Shown here piece after piece: positions 1 through 7,437 of a DNA stretch of 16,643 nt. How positions within the stretch are numbered: the first letter of the stretch is position 1; each line of letters starts with the position of its first letter. The stretch comes from Methanosarcinales archaeon (GTDB taxonomy: Archaea; Halobacteriota; Syntropharchaeia; Alkanophagales; Methanospirareceae), in assembly GCA_025464275.1 (NCBI GenBank), contig JAODGR010000082.1:1-16643 (forward strand), read 5' to 3'. A program made the translations under genes and the position numbers. The notes under the pieces are model-generated. The model did not search any database. It was not told the origin of the DNA and saw only the letters and a program-made list of their open reading frames with translations.

Positions 1-87
1 TTAAAACTTTAAAAACTGAATGGATAGAGAAGTGCAGGAGTACGAGTACCTACATCACCCTGCATCAACTCAACATTACCCCTCACC
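1..87 (-). terminator. Downstream flank of the arl cluster with oligo-T runs
   Basis: These 87 bases follow the last gene of the minus-strand cluster. Read on the minus strand, they end in two T runs (T5 at 15-11 and T4 at 6-3). Oligo-T tracts are the usual intrinsic termination signal of archaeal RNA polymerase, so this may be the end of the arl transcript. The same A/T-rich bases could instead be a promoter element for a gene lying outside the window. No gene is visible here. Confidence 0.35.
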
Positions 88-1746
88 TTAGACGGTGAAT
101 CTACGCACGTTCATGTACTTCTCCTCCAGCCTCCTCACCCTCTCACCCCTTAGATAATCCTCCACACTCTTCACCGGAATGCCCATCTTCTCCGCTATGT
201 GCAAATCTCGATACCCCCTTGCATGCAGGTCCTTTATCTCTTTTAGCTGCTCCGGAGTGAGTTTCACCTCATCGCGCTCGTTCACACCATGCATTCTTGT
301 ATCGCTGATTCTCATTCTTATTCCTCCTCTGCCACCCTTTACCCTGGCTGCATCACGCTGAATCTTATCCAGAGCTCTCAGAGCTGCTCTTCTCACTTCC
401 TGGTCGTCATCCATCCGCGCTTGAAATAGCGCCTCCGCAGCTCTTACATCTCTTATCTCACTGAGAATCTCCGCACACGTCTTCCGGAGATGTGCATCCT
501 TCTCCCTCAATCCACGGATGAGTACATCTATTGCAGGCACACCGATCATGGCAAGCGCTTCTGCCGCAGCTTTTCGTACATTACCATTTCGGTCTTTTAG
601 TGCCTGGAACAGTGGCAGAACCGCTTCCGGGTCTCCTATCCTCCCCAGTGCCCATGCGGCACTCATCCGTACATTCTCGGCATCATCACTCAGCGCATGG
701 ATAAGGGGTTCAACAGCCCTCCTGTCCCTTATACCACCGAGGATCTCCACTATACTCCACTTCACATCCCTGTCTCCTATATTGCGCAGCGTCTTTAGCA
801 GTGGCTCCACCGCAGGCTCACCTATGTTGTGGAGTGCCTCCGCAGCGCTCCATCTCACATCCAGATTATCATCACTCAGTGCATGTATGAGTGGTTCAAT
901 AGCACTTGCATCTCTTATCATCCCCAGTGCCTCCGCAGCACCCAGGCGTACATGAGCCGATCTGTCACTCAGTGCCTGTATGAGGCGTTCGAGTGCTGGC
1001 TTGCCTATCATGCCGAGGGCATGAGCTGCAGCCTTACGAACCCCTCTCTTTTCATCCTTCAGGCTGCTGATGAGGGCATCAATCGTTCTTGCTCCTGTAT
1101 CACCTATCATACCGAGTGCGCGAGCAGCAGCGGTGCGGACATCCTCGTCTTCGTCCTCCAATCTCGCAATCAATGGCTCCACCGCTCTTACATCTCCGAG
1201 CTCACCGAGTGAATTCGCAGCATGCACCCGCACATTCCAGTCAGGGTCGTTCAATGCCTGAACCAGGGAGTAATAAGTCTCACCGCCACCATACTCTCCT
1301 TCACCCTCCGCCCTCTTCTGCTCGGTCCTCTTCATCACCAGTTCACGGATATGCCTTGCAAGGTTGTCGAATAGCACGTCTGGACTGCCTTCTTTCTTGA
1401 TATAACGGTTTGCACCCCTGTTCAGCGCTTCTATTGCCACACGCTCCTCACCTTTACCGGTGAAGATGATGAAAGGGATATCATTACCCCGTTTCCTCAG
1501 CTCATCCAGGAACTCCAGACCATTCATTCCCGGCATCTTGTAATCAGAGATGACGATATCAAAGTCACCATTCTCCAGCTTCTCCAGCGCCTGTTCCGCG
1601 GATAACGCCTGATGAACCTCAAAATCGTTCTGACCTTTCCGCTCAAGGAAGAATTTCGTCACCTCCAGTGCACCTCTCTCATCTTCCACATGCAATATCT
1701 TTATCGGTTTTTTACCACTGCCCGCATTGCCCGCACTACTCGCCAT
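88..1746 (-). CDS. Response regulator: receiver domain, about ten HEAT/PBS-lyase-like repeats, C-terminal HTH-like segment
   Basis: The 552-residue protein starts with a CheY-like receiver domain (about residues 15-135). It has the acidic pair near E21/D22, phospho-acceptor D68 in SDYKMPGMNG, T96 in FTGKGEE and K117. About ten HEAT repeats of roughly 31 residues follow (about 161-465), each with the pattern LI.AL.D....VR..AA.ALG.IGD. The tail (about 496-536, LTPEQLKEI to EDYLRGE) resembles a small helix-turn-helix. I chose the ATG at 1746 because GGGTGGTC lies just upstream. An in-frame GTG at 1770 adds eight residues but has no clear ribosome site. The gene overlaps the acidic protein gene by 11 nt, so translation is probably coupled. 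Receiver domains accept phosphate from histidine kinases and HEAT solenoids bind proteins. From its place in the arl cluster I infer phosphorylation-dependent control of the archaellum or a related filament. The output could also be transcriptional. Confidence 0.9.
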   Translation of the reverse strand: MASSAGNAGSGKKPIKILHVEDERGALEVTKFFLERKGQNDFEVHQALSAEQALEKLENGDFDIVISDYKMPGMNGLEFLDELRKRGNDIPFIIFTGKGEERVAIEALNRGANRYIKKEGSPDVLFDNLARHIRELVMKRTEQKRAEGEGEYGGGETYYSLVQALNDPDWNVRVHAANSLGELGDVRAVEPLIARLEDEDEDVRTAAARALGMIGDTGARTIDALISSLKDEKRGVRKAAAHALGMIGKPALERLIQALSDRSAHVRLGAAEALGMIRDASAIEPLIHALSDDNLDVRWSAAEALHNIGEPAVEPLLKTLRNIGDRDVKWSIVEILGGIRDRRAVEPLIHALSDDAENVRMSAAWALGRIGDPEAVLPLFQALKDRNGNVRKAAAEALAMIGVPAIDVLIRGLREKDAHLRKTCAEILSEIRDVRAAEALFQARMDDDQEVRRAALRALDKIQRDAARVKGGRGGIRMRISDTRMHGVNERDEVKLTPEQLKEIKDLHARGYRDLHIAEKMGIPVKSVEDYLRGERVRRLEEKYMNVRRFTV

Positions 1747-2245
1747 GATGACCACCCGTTTCCGCTCCACTCAGCATCTTCACTTCATGTAAAGCCGTCT
1801 TTCCCAGTATGAGCAGCTCTTCCACGCTTGTATCGCCAAATTCCTCCACCGCGCTCCGTAACACGCCACTCATCTCGTCTTCCTCTTCCTCATCATCTTT
1901 CAGGCTGTATATCAGCTCGTCTATATCTTTCTCGCTCTCACTCTCGCTCTCGCTATCGCTATCCTCATCGGCATCGGCATTCTCCCCCTCTCCCTGCCCC
2001 CTCTCTCTACCTCCACTCCTATCTTCTCCTATCATGTCATCCACTACCTCCTCCACTGCCTCTTCTTCACCCTTCTGGAGCCACCATTCCTCCACTCTCG
2101 CTTTCTCCTTCTCTGAATCGGCGAATATCGATTCGATATCCATTACCCTCTCCGCTCCGCGTTCCGATTCACCTTCCTCTTCCTCCTCGCCACGCGATTC
2201 CTTCCTCTTCACTATACCGAGCCCGAGCTTATCCAGAACACCCAT
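1736..2245 (-). CDS. Highly acidic low-complexity protein of the arl cluster
   Basis: I do not recognise this 169-residue protein. It starts with a short hydrophobic/basic stretch (MGVLDKLGLGIVKRK) that could form an amphipathic helix. Long runs of Glu, Asp and Ser follow, including a Ser-Glu dipeptide repeat around residues 90-105. It ends with a more ordered segment (GVLRSAVEEFGDTSVEELLILGKTAL). The start is well supported: AGGAGGAT lies 10 nt upstream of the ATG, 22 nt after the arlJ stop, and its end overlaps the receiver-HEAT gene. Its place between arlJ and the regulator suggests an adaptor or cytosolic partner of the motor, but nothing in the sequence proves that. It shows no clear likeness to ArlC/D/E. 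The Ser-Glu tract is encoded by a 6-bp tandem repeat. Confidence 0.8.
   Translation of the reverse strand: MGVLDKLGLGIVKRKESRGEEEEEGESERGAERVMDIESIFADSEKEKARVEEWWLQKGEEEAVEEVVDDMIGEDRSGGRERGQGEGENADADEDSDSESESESEKDIDELIYSLKDDEEEEDEMSGVLRSAVEEFGDTSVEELLILGKTALHEVKMLSGAETGGHHGE
1931..1978 (-). repeat. 6-bp tandem repeat in the acidic protein gene
   Basis: Plus-strand units read ctcgct, ctcact, ctcgct, ctcgct, atcgct, then atcctc and two atcggc, eight imperfect hexamers in register. On the minus strand they encode alternating Ser/Asp/Ala with Glu/Asp. The unit length keeps the reading frame whatever the copy number. Confidence 0.85.
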
Positions 2246-2267
2246 CTCTATTTTATCCTCCTATGCT

Positions 2268-3854
2268 TCATGTTGCACCCATCTCCACGGAGAAGATGTT
2301 ACTGGCTATCATGGGTATCGCAAACAGAACGAATGCAGATAGGAAGAACGTGATGGAAGCGTAGAAACAGAGTGTGTACCTGCTACCTCCGGCTGCGAAC
2401 TTTGCAGCAAAAGCATCTGCGAACGTCATTACGAGCACGATGAGGGTGACATATTTAGCGATGAAGCCCATGTCAATGCCGCTGGTGATATTAAAGAAGC
2501 CCATACCCGGTGGCAGGTTCACGGCAGCGCCACCCACCTCACCTGAATGTGCCGCCATCATCTTCGCTATTGCTTCATTGAACGAGAACATTACCTGGTA
2601 GATGAATACGAGGACGCCACACATCGTGGCATGCAGCGGGATAAGGAGGTTCACGAACCCGCTGGAGACGAGTTTCCGTTTCGCTCTCAGCAGGGCGATG
2701 CCGAGTGCCGACTGTGAGACGATAGCACCTATCTTCGCAGGGTCACCTCCGAGCTCTATGGCATCCAGGAAAACACGTACCGACCTGTTCACCAGCTCGG
2801 AACCGGTCTCACCGATGAAGTAATGCCAGCTTATCCGCGGATTTATACCGTTAACCAGTCTCTTATGCAGCCTCTCCACTTGCTTACCCAGCGAGCCCAC
2901 CGACTTCTTATCCAGATGCTCCATCGCCTGTGTAAGGGTGCTCCCCATGATCCCAGCCGTGGAGCCGAGTGCTTTCAGGAATGAAGGGAGGTCCATATCC
3001 CTCTTCTCTATCTTCCTCCTGTCTATCATTGCAAACACGCCTATCGGCACCATGGATAGAGAAACGAAGAGGAATATGAGCCACATCTTCACACCTGCTA
3101 CCAGAAAGATGATGGAGAGGAGGATACAGGCTGGGAGGATGAACATGCTCAAGCGCTCAGCCAGCATCTGTTCCTTCGATTTCACGTCCAGCGAATGCAC
3201 CATCTTCTCATAAGGAGCCACGCGATAGATGACATAGACACCAAAGAAAGCAACGAAGCAGAACAGCGTCCCTGATAAGATAGCCATGGTTAAGATGTTA
3301 CCCATCTGGAATAGCATAGTGCTTATGAGGAATACAGCGATGATCAGCATCACCGATACGAGCAATGCGGAATAGCCATCAGTCCATTTCTTCAGAGTCT
3401 CCACATCGCTCTGGTACTTGTTTGTGTATATCTCAATCATCTTCTCCATCTCGCTCCTCAGGAACTTCGACTCCTCCTCTCCTGTGGCTAATGCATTTGA
3501 GAACCTGAGCAGGAAATCTTTAAGAGCGGGGTGGTGTGCCTCCTCGGAGACCAGCCGGCACGCGGTGGCATAATCATAGCCGTAATTCTTCGCTAACAGG
3601 TGTATCTTATCCAGCAGTCTTGCGGTAATCCCGTCCTCCTGCCCAGCCAGTGCGAATATTGCATCCCTGCTTATATCGGCGGTGGCGATGGAAGACATAT
3701 AAGTGAGGATATTCAGGAGGTCGAGCATCATTGCCTGGTCTTCTTTTATCTGCGCGCCTATGCCTGTGCTTCTCTTCTCCCTCCTCACCCTGACTCCGTC
3801 TGCACCTGTGCCTGTACCTGTGCCTGTGCCTGTGCCGGTACTGGCGGGTTTCAT
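2268..3854 (-). CDS. arlJ: ArlJ (FlaJ), archaellum membrane platform protein
   Basis: This 528-residue polytopic membrane protein has two T2SSF/GspF-type cytoplasmic domains (about 45-155 and 285-395). Hydrophobic segments lie near 163-182, 187-210, 234-254, 257-277, 400-425, 463-482 and 495-520. ArlJ is the membrane anchor on which the ArlI ATPase works to assemble and turn the archaellum. The gene starts 2 nt after the arlI stop, and a GGTGAT ribosome site lies inside the arlI end, so the two are translationally coupled. The length fits the family. Its odd feature is an N-terminal tail of alternating Gly and Thr (about residues 7-17), encoded by a 6-bp repeat and absent from typical family members as far as I know. 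Family assignment is firm. Whether it serves an archaellum or another filament is inferred from the adjacent arlH. Confidence 0.92.
   Translation of the reverse strand: MKPASTGTGTGTGTGTGADGVRVRREKRSTGIGAQIKEDQAMMLDLLNILTYMSSIATADISRDAIFALAGQEDGITARLLDKIHLLAKNYGYDYATACRLVSEEAHHPALKDFLLRFSNALATGEEESKFLRSEMEKMIEIYTNKYQSDVETLKKWTDGYSALLVSVMLIIAVFLISTMLFQMGNILTMAILSGTLFCFVAFFGVYVIYRVAPYEKMVHSLDVKSKEQMLAERLSMFILPACILLSIIFLVAGVKMWLIFLFVSLSMVPIGVFAMIDRRKIEKRDMDLPSFLKALGSTAGIMGSTLTQAMEHLDKKSVGSLGKQVERLHKRLVNGINPRISWHYFIGETGSELVNRSVRVFLDAIELGGDPAKIGAIVSQSALGIALLRAKRKLVSSGFVNLLIPLHATMCGVLVFIYQVMFSFNEAIAKMMAAHSGEVGGAAVNLPPGMGFFNITSGIDMGFIAKYVTLIVLVMTFADAFAAKFAAGGSRYTLCFYASITFFLSAFVLFAIPMIASNIFSVEMGAT
3805..3846 (-). 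repeat. 6-bp tandem repeat at the start of arlJ
   Basis: Plus-strand units are cctgtg, cctgta, then three cctgtg, followed by diverged ccggta and ctggcg. On the minus strand this encodes the Thr-Gly repeat a few residues after the ArlJ start codon. Confidence 0.9.
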
Positions 3855-3856
3855 CC

Positions 3857-5707
3857 TCAGGATATCACCCCCTCACCTTCCATCTTCGATATCAATGCGA
3901 ATAATTCATAGAAACCGGTAACCCCGGATTCGTGTATCTTCTTCAGTATCCTTGCTCGCCTCTCCAGCTCCTTGTATATCCTCCGCACCTTATTCTGCGG
4001 TATACCCTTCTTCACCGCTATCTTCTGCTCCAGGAGGTAGGAGTTCATATTGCCTGTGAATTCAAATGTGTCGGTTGCAGGGTTCCACTTGAACACCTCG
4101 ATATACGAGAACGACTGCGTGGCGGGGTCATATCCAACCAGTTCTGTCACACTCGTCACCCGTCTCTTCAGTTTGCCACTCTTATCTCGCACGGCATTCT
4201 GGATGATTACCAGGTTCAGGTTGTCCACGTAGGTCTTCGGTACATTTATCGGGTCACCGGTCAATCTCTGGATGAGCTTCTCAACCGAAGCGGCATGGAA
4301 GGTGGACATAGCGGGATGCCCGGTCTGCATTGCCTGGAATACGATATTGCCCTCCACACCCCTTATCTCACCCACGATTATCTCATTTGGGCGCTGCCGC
4401 AATGCCGCTTTCAGGAGGTCGAACATCTCCACGCTCGAACTCTCCCCGCCTTTACCCTGGGCTGACCTCGTGACCTCCCGTGTCCAGTTCTTATGAGGTA
4501 CCTGAAGCTCTGGTGTATCCTCGATGGAGACGATCTTCGCATTCGGCGGTATGAAGGTGGTGATAGCATTCATGGTGGTCGTTTTCCCCGATGCAGTCTC
4601 TCCTGCAATGAAGCAGTTCATCCCCTCATGGAGACAGATCCAGAAATAGGCAGCCATCAGGTAATCGAAGGTTCCGAATTCGATCAGCTGGAGCACGCTG
4701 AGCGGGGTCTCACTGAATTTCCTTATCGTGAAGTTCGAGCCTTTCTTCGATATGTCATCCCCATATACAATGTTTATCCTGGAGCCATCCGGGAGGGTGG
4801 CATCCATGATGGGATTGCGGTAGGATATGGGCTTCCCTATCTTCTCCGAGAGCTTTATGACGAAATCATCCAGGTCCTCCTTGCTCTCAAACTTCACCGG
4901 CGCCTTCAGCGATTCGAATATCTTATGCTCCACGAATATGTATCCCAGCCCTGAGCAGGATATATCCTCGATGTTCGGGTCTCTGATGAATGGTTCCAGA
5001 ATACCCATACCCACTTTGTCCCTGATCATCAGATATTTTATCGCCTTCAACTCCAGAGGAGTAACAGCAACCTTCTTCGTGTGCCCGTTACCATTCCAGA
5101 GCCTGGGGAGGAACTTCAGCAATAAATTCAAATTGCTGCCGCCGTTACCTCCTTTACCTTTACCATCGACTCCGCCATTGCCAGTGCCAGTGCCATTACC
5201 ATTACCATTGCGAGTGCCTCTAAAGCCGTTACCGTTACCCTCCGGTATTATCTCGCATACCTCATCTATACACTTCTCGAGGATGTACCGCCTCTCTTCC
5301 GGTGTGTTCGGCCTCTCGTATTTATCCACCAGACTCGCTATCCTCCGCTCCACTTCTGCCATCAATCTGTCCAGGTTTGCGAAGACCGAGGGCTCAATGG
5401 GGATGTAGAAATTCCGTACATCTTCTTTATCCGGGCTGATGTGAATCGCTATATCCTTATTCACCGGATATATCAGGTTGGGATTCTTCAGGTTCTTCAG
5501 TTTCTTTGATAACCTGGGATAGAACTTGGGTGTGCCATATTTGTCGATGGGCAACATGTGGAGATATACGAGGACGTGCCTGCTCTCCTCCACGTACTTC
5601 TTCGCTTCCGCGGGTAATAGCTGATACAGCCCGCATCTCTTCAGGTCTTCATCTTTTATATTCAGATTTATCGGATTATGCTCAAAAGGGAGTTCTATAT
5701 TTGGCAT
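3857..5707 (-). CDS. arlI: ArlI (FlaI), archaellum motor and assembly ATPase
   Basis: This 616-residue protein belongs to the type II/IV secretion ATPase superfamily. The core shows Walker A GETASGKT (369-376), an acidic box SIEDTPEL (394-401), an atypical Walker B IIVGEIRG (443-450) and a His box with H464 and H471 (GHPAMSTFHAAS, 463-474). The N-terminal domain (about 1-155) and central domain (about 205-350) precede it. ArlI hexamers drive both archaellin assembly and rotation. The protein is somewhat longer than usual. Part of the excess is a Gly/Asn/Thr-rich low-complexity linker (about 157-192) between the N-terminal and central domains, encoded by 6-bp repeats. It lies 43 nt downstream of arlH, with GGAG-rich sequence ahead of the ATG, and 2 nt upstream of arlJ. 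Confidence 0.95.
   Translation of the reverse strand: MPNIELPFEHNPINLNIKDEDLKRCGLYQLLPAEAKKYVEESRHVLVYLHMLPIDKYGTPKFYPRLSKKLKNLKNPNLIYPVNKDIAIHISPDKEDVRNFYIPIEPSVFANLDRLMAEVERRIASLVDKYERPNTPEERRYILEKCIDEVCEIIPEGNGNGFRGTRNGNGNGTGTGNGGVDGKGKGGNGGSNLNLLLKFLPRLWNGNGHTKKVAVTPLELKAIKYLMIRDKVGMGILEPFIRDPNIEDISCSGLGYIFVEHKIFESLKAPVKFESKEDLDDFVIKLSEKIGKPISYRNPIMDATLPDGSRINIVYGDDISKKGSNFTIRKFSETPLSVLQLIEFGTFDYLMAAYFWICLHEGMNCFIAGETASGKTTTMNAITTFIPPNAKIVSIEDTPELQVPHKNWTREVTRSAQGKGGESSSVEMFDLLKAALRQRPNEIIVGEIRGVEGNIVFQAMQTGHPAMSTFHAASVEKLIQRLTGDPINVPKTYVDNLNLVIIQNAVRDKSGKLKRRVTSVTELVGYDPATQSFSYIEVFKWNPATDTFEFTGNMNSYLLEQKIAVKKGIPQNKVRRIYKELERRARILKKIHESGVTGFYELFALISKMEGEGVIS
5175..5237 (-). repeat. 6-bp repeats encoding the ArlI Gly/Asn linker
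   Basis: Plus-strand units are ccattg, ccagtg, ccagtg, ccatta, ccatta, ccattg, cgagtg (5175-5216), then, after a gap, ccgtta twice (5226-5237). They encode Asn-Gly and Thr-Gly dipeptides in the linker between the ArlI N-terminal and central domains. Confidence 0.88.
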
Positions 5708-5750
5708 CTCTCCTCTATCCTCTCTCCACCCTCTTTTTCTTTACTTACAC

Positions 5751-6497
5751 TTACAGCTTCGCCTTAGAGACCGGGATTATCCGCAGTCCAAACTGCGGCT
5801 CCACCTCGAACGCGATCACGTTACCGGTGGTCTTCTGCGCACCTCTTATCTTTGCTACCTCCATCGTCTTTACCAGCTTCTCGCCCACCTCCTCCTTCTT
5901 CAAGCTGAGGTGCGCGTCACAGATTGACCGCACGCGGGTCAGGAGTTCCTCATTGAATGCGAAGGTATGGACGGTGATCAGGATGGTCTTGCCCGAGTCA
6001 CAGAGGTTCTTACACTCGGTGAAGAAGCTGAGGATATCCGATTCATCCGCGTCGGTTACGAACACGGTGAGGGAATCGAGGACTATCACCTCCTCATGCT
6101 TCACCTTTACATCAGCAACGATGTAATCGAGGAATGGTATATCAGCCGCCCATTCTATACCCTCTACATGGATGGGATAGATTTTTAGGTTACCCAGTAT
6201 GAAATAATCGGATACATCGAGCGATAGGCTCTCCATCTGCTTCAACAGGCTTTTAATTGTATTCTCCGTGGTATAGAGTGCGAAGGTAAAGCCCTGCTGT
6301 AGCCCGCCCCACGTCAGTTGCTGTGTCAACACGCTCTTACCTGTATCGTTTGCACCTTCAATGAGCGTGAGAGAACCTGAGGGTATGCCACCTCCCATCT
6401 TCTTGTCTATCTCAGTATTACCGGAGGTGAGTATCTCTTTGTTATCATAGACCGAAGTAATGCTTATCTCATCTTCATTATCAGTTTCCACAGCCAT
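5751..6497 (-). CDS. arlH: ArlH (FlaH), KaiC-like regulatory ATPase of the archaellum
   Basis: This 248-residue protein has a RecA/KaiC fold. Walker A is GANDTGKS (48-55), followed by VLTQQLTWGGLQQG typical of the family, and the Walker B strand is VIVLDSL (137-143, D141). ArlH binds ATP and forms a ring that interacts with ArlI and ArlJ in the archaellum motor complex. It is the first gene of the minus-strand cluster. GGAG lies 8 nt upstream of the ATG. The 142 nt before it separate it from the protease gene and probably hold the promoter. In many euryarchaea arlH follows arlF/arlG or arlC/D/E. Here it follows a protease gene, so filament and stator genes must be elsewhere if present. ArlH is specific to archaellum loci, which is the best evidence that this cluster is archaellum-related and not a type IV pilus system. 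Confidence 0.93.
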   Translation of the reverse strand: MAVETDNEDEISITSVYDNKEILTSGNTEIDKKMGGGIPSGSLTLIEGANDTGKSVLTQQLTWGGLQQGFTFALYTTENTIKSLLKQMESLSLDVSDYFILGNLKIYPIHVEGIEWAADIPFLDYIVADVKVKHEEVIVLDSLTVFVTDADESDILSFFTECKNLCDSGKTILITVHTFAFNEELLTRVRSICDAHLSLKKEEVGEKLVKTMEVAKIRGAQKTTGNVIAFEVEPQFGLRIIPVSKAKL

Positions 6498-6639
6498 ACG
6501 AGCTCCTATAAATTAAGGTGCGGGAAAATGAGGAAAAAACTTTTGCTACTTCTATCTTTTCTATCAATGAACACCAATTAAAACAGCCAGTATTGCAAGT
6601 ATTCTTTATTTATTCTTCAACTCCAATTCCAGTTACAAT
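6498..6639 (-). promoter_or_regulatory. Intergenic region upstream of arlH: possible promoter and oligo-T terminator
   Basis: The 142 nt between the protease gene and arlH hold two A/T boxes on the minus strand, AATAAATAAAG near 6602-6613 and TTTTAATT near 6577-6584. Either could be the TATA element for the arl cluster. A T6 run (minus strand, 6539-6534) could terminate the upstream rad50 transcript. If the promoter lies upstream of it, the T6 run would fall in the arl leader. The TTTATA at about 6507-6512 is too close to the ATG to be its TATA box. No RNA gene is seen. Confidence 0.4.
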
Positions 6640-7437
6640 TCAACGTATAAGATATGAGAGTACATCCTCTATCTTTGAAACCTCCTCCACGGTCATCTTA
6701 CCTTTCATGTATTCACCGAGGTCTATCTCCTTCGGCTCGTAATAAGTGGTGGAGAAGGAGAAGCCAAACAGATGGTGCTCTTTCGTCCTCCGTTCGTAAT
6801 ATGTGAGCTTCTTCTGACCCTGTGGCACCAGGAATAGCCGCATACCACTGCACTCCGCGGCGATTGCCTTCTCGAATATCGCAGCTACGTGCCCGATATA
6901 CCCGCCCTCCTCTATGCTGCCGGTGATGACCGCATCCTGTCTCACCTCTTTACCCTCCAGTGCCGCAATCACCGCGGTGGTAATGGCGGCACCGGCAGAA
7001 GGTCCGCCTATCACACTGCCATTTATATCGAAGTATATGATGACATCTTTACCTGAGAGGTTCATACTGGTGTAATGCTCAGCCACTTCCACCGCCTCTC
7101 GCACGGAGTGCTGCGTCGTTGGCTCGACAAAGGGATTCGTGTTAATCAGTACGCTCCCGCTCCCCTCTTTTATCTTCACATACACCTTGCCCATCACACC
7201 GGTATTGGTGTTACTTCTTACAGCAACGATATTGGCACAGCCTACCCCGCTCGAAGGTGGTATGCGTGTGAGTGCTCTTTCATGAGTGAGTCGAGCGATG
7301 ATATCGCTTTGCTCCTCTATTATCCTCTGCTGCTGGTGATAGACATGAGCGAAGATGCAGTTGGAGAGGATCAGGAGTAAGAAAAGCAGCCCGATTAATG
7401 TATTCTTATGCTTTATCTTCGTCTTCAGCTTCCTCAT
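6640..7437 (-). CDS. Membrane-anchored archaeal serine protease with Lon-type Ser-Lys dyad
   Basis: The 265-residue protein has one N-terminal hydrophobic segment (about 13-31), then a short helical stretch and a protease domain (about 65-210). The nucleophile motif GGPSAG is at 144-149 (S147), and the general base is probably K190. The Ser-Lys spacing of 43 residues equals that of E. coli Lon (S679, K722). There is no AAA+ domain, so it resembles the archaeal predicted serine proteases of COG1750 rather than LonB. The N-terminal segment reads as an uncleaved anchor, which suggests a membrane-attached enzyme, probably facing outside. The start ATG overlaps the stop of the upstream flavoprotein gene by 4 nt (ATGA), so translation is coupled. 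Its substrate is unknown. Confidence 0.85.
   Translation of the reverse strand: MRKLKTKIKHKNTLIGLLFLLLILSNCIFAHVYHQQQRIIEEQSDIIARLTHERALTRIPPSSGVGCANIVAVRSNTNTGVMGKVYVKIKEGSGSVLINTNPFVEPTTQHSVREAVEVAEHYTSMNLSGKDVIIYFDINGSVIGGPSAGAAITTAVIAALEGKEVRQDAVITGSIEEGGYIGHVAAIFEKAIAAECSGMRLFLVPQGQKKLTYYERRTKEHHLFGFSFSTTYYEPKEIDLGEYMKGKMTVEEVSKIEDVLSYLIR

Noticed and set aside
31..66. Hairpin terminator (TGCAGG ... CCTGCA) after the receiver-HEAT gene
   Set aside because: The stem is only 6 bp with a loop of about 20 nt. Archaeal termination relies on T runs, which lie further along.
88..1770. GTG at 1770 as the start of the receiver-HEAT protein
   Set aside because: No Shine-Dalgarno precedes it, and the extra eight residues are not part of the receiver fold. 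ATG at 1746 has GGGTGGTC upstream.
1809..2364. Long plus-strand open frames rich in Ser, Pro and Arg opposite the acidic protein gene
   Set aside because: They are antisense shadows of the biased Glu/Ser codons on the minus strand, have no ribosome site and no domain, and overlap a well-supported gene.
6518..6742. Small plus-strand gene in the arlH upstream region
   Set aside because: It runs antisense into the end of the protease gene, has no ribosome site and shows no coding character beyond the intergenic part.
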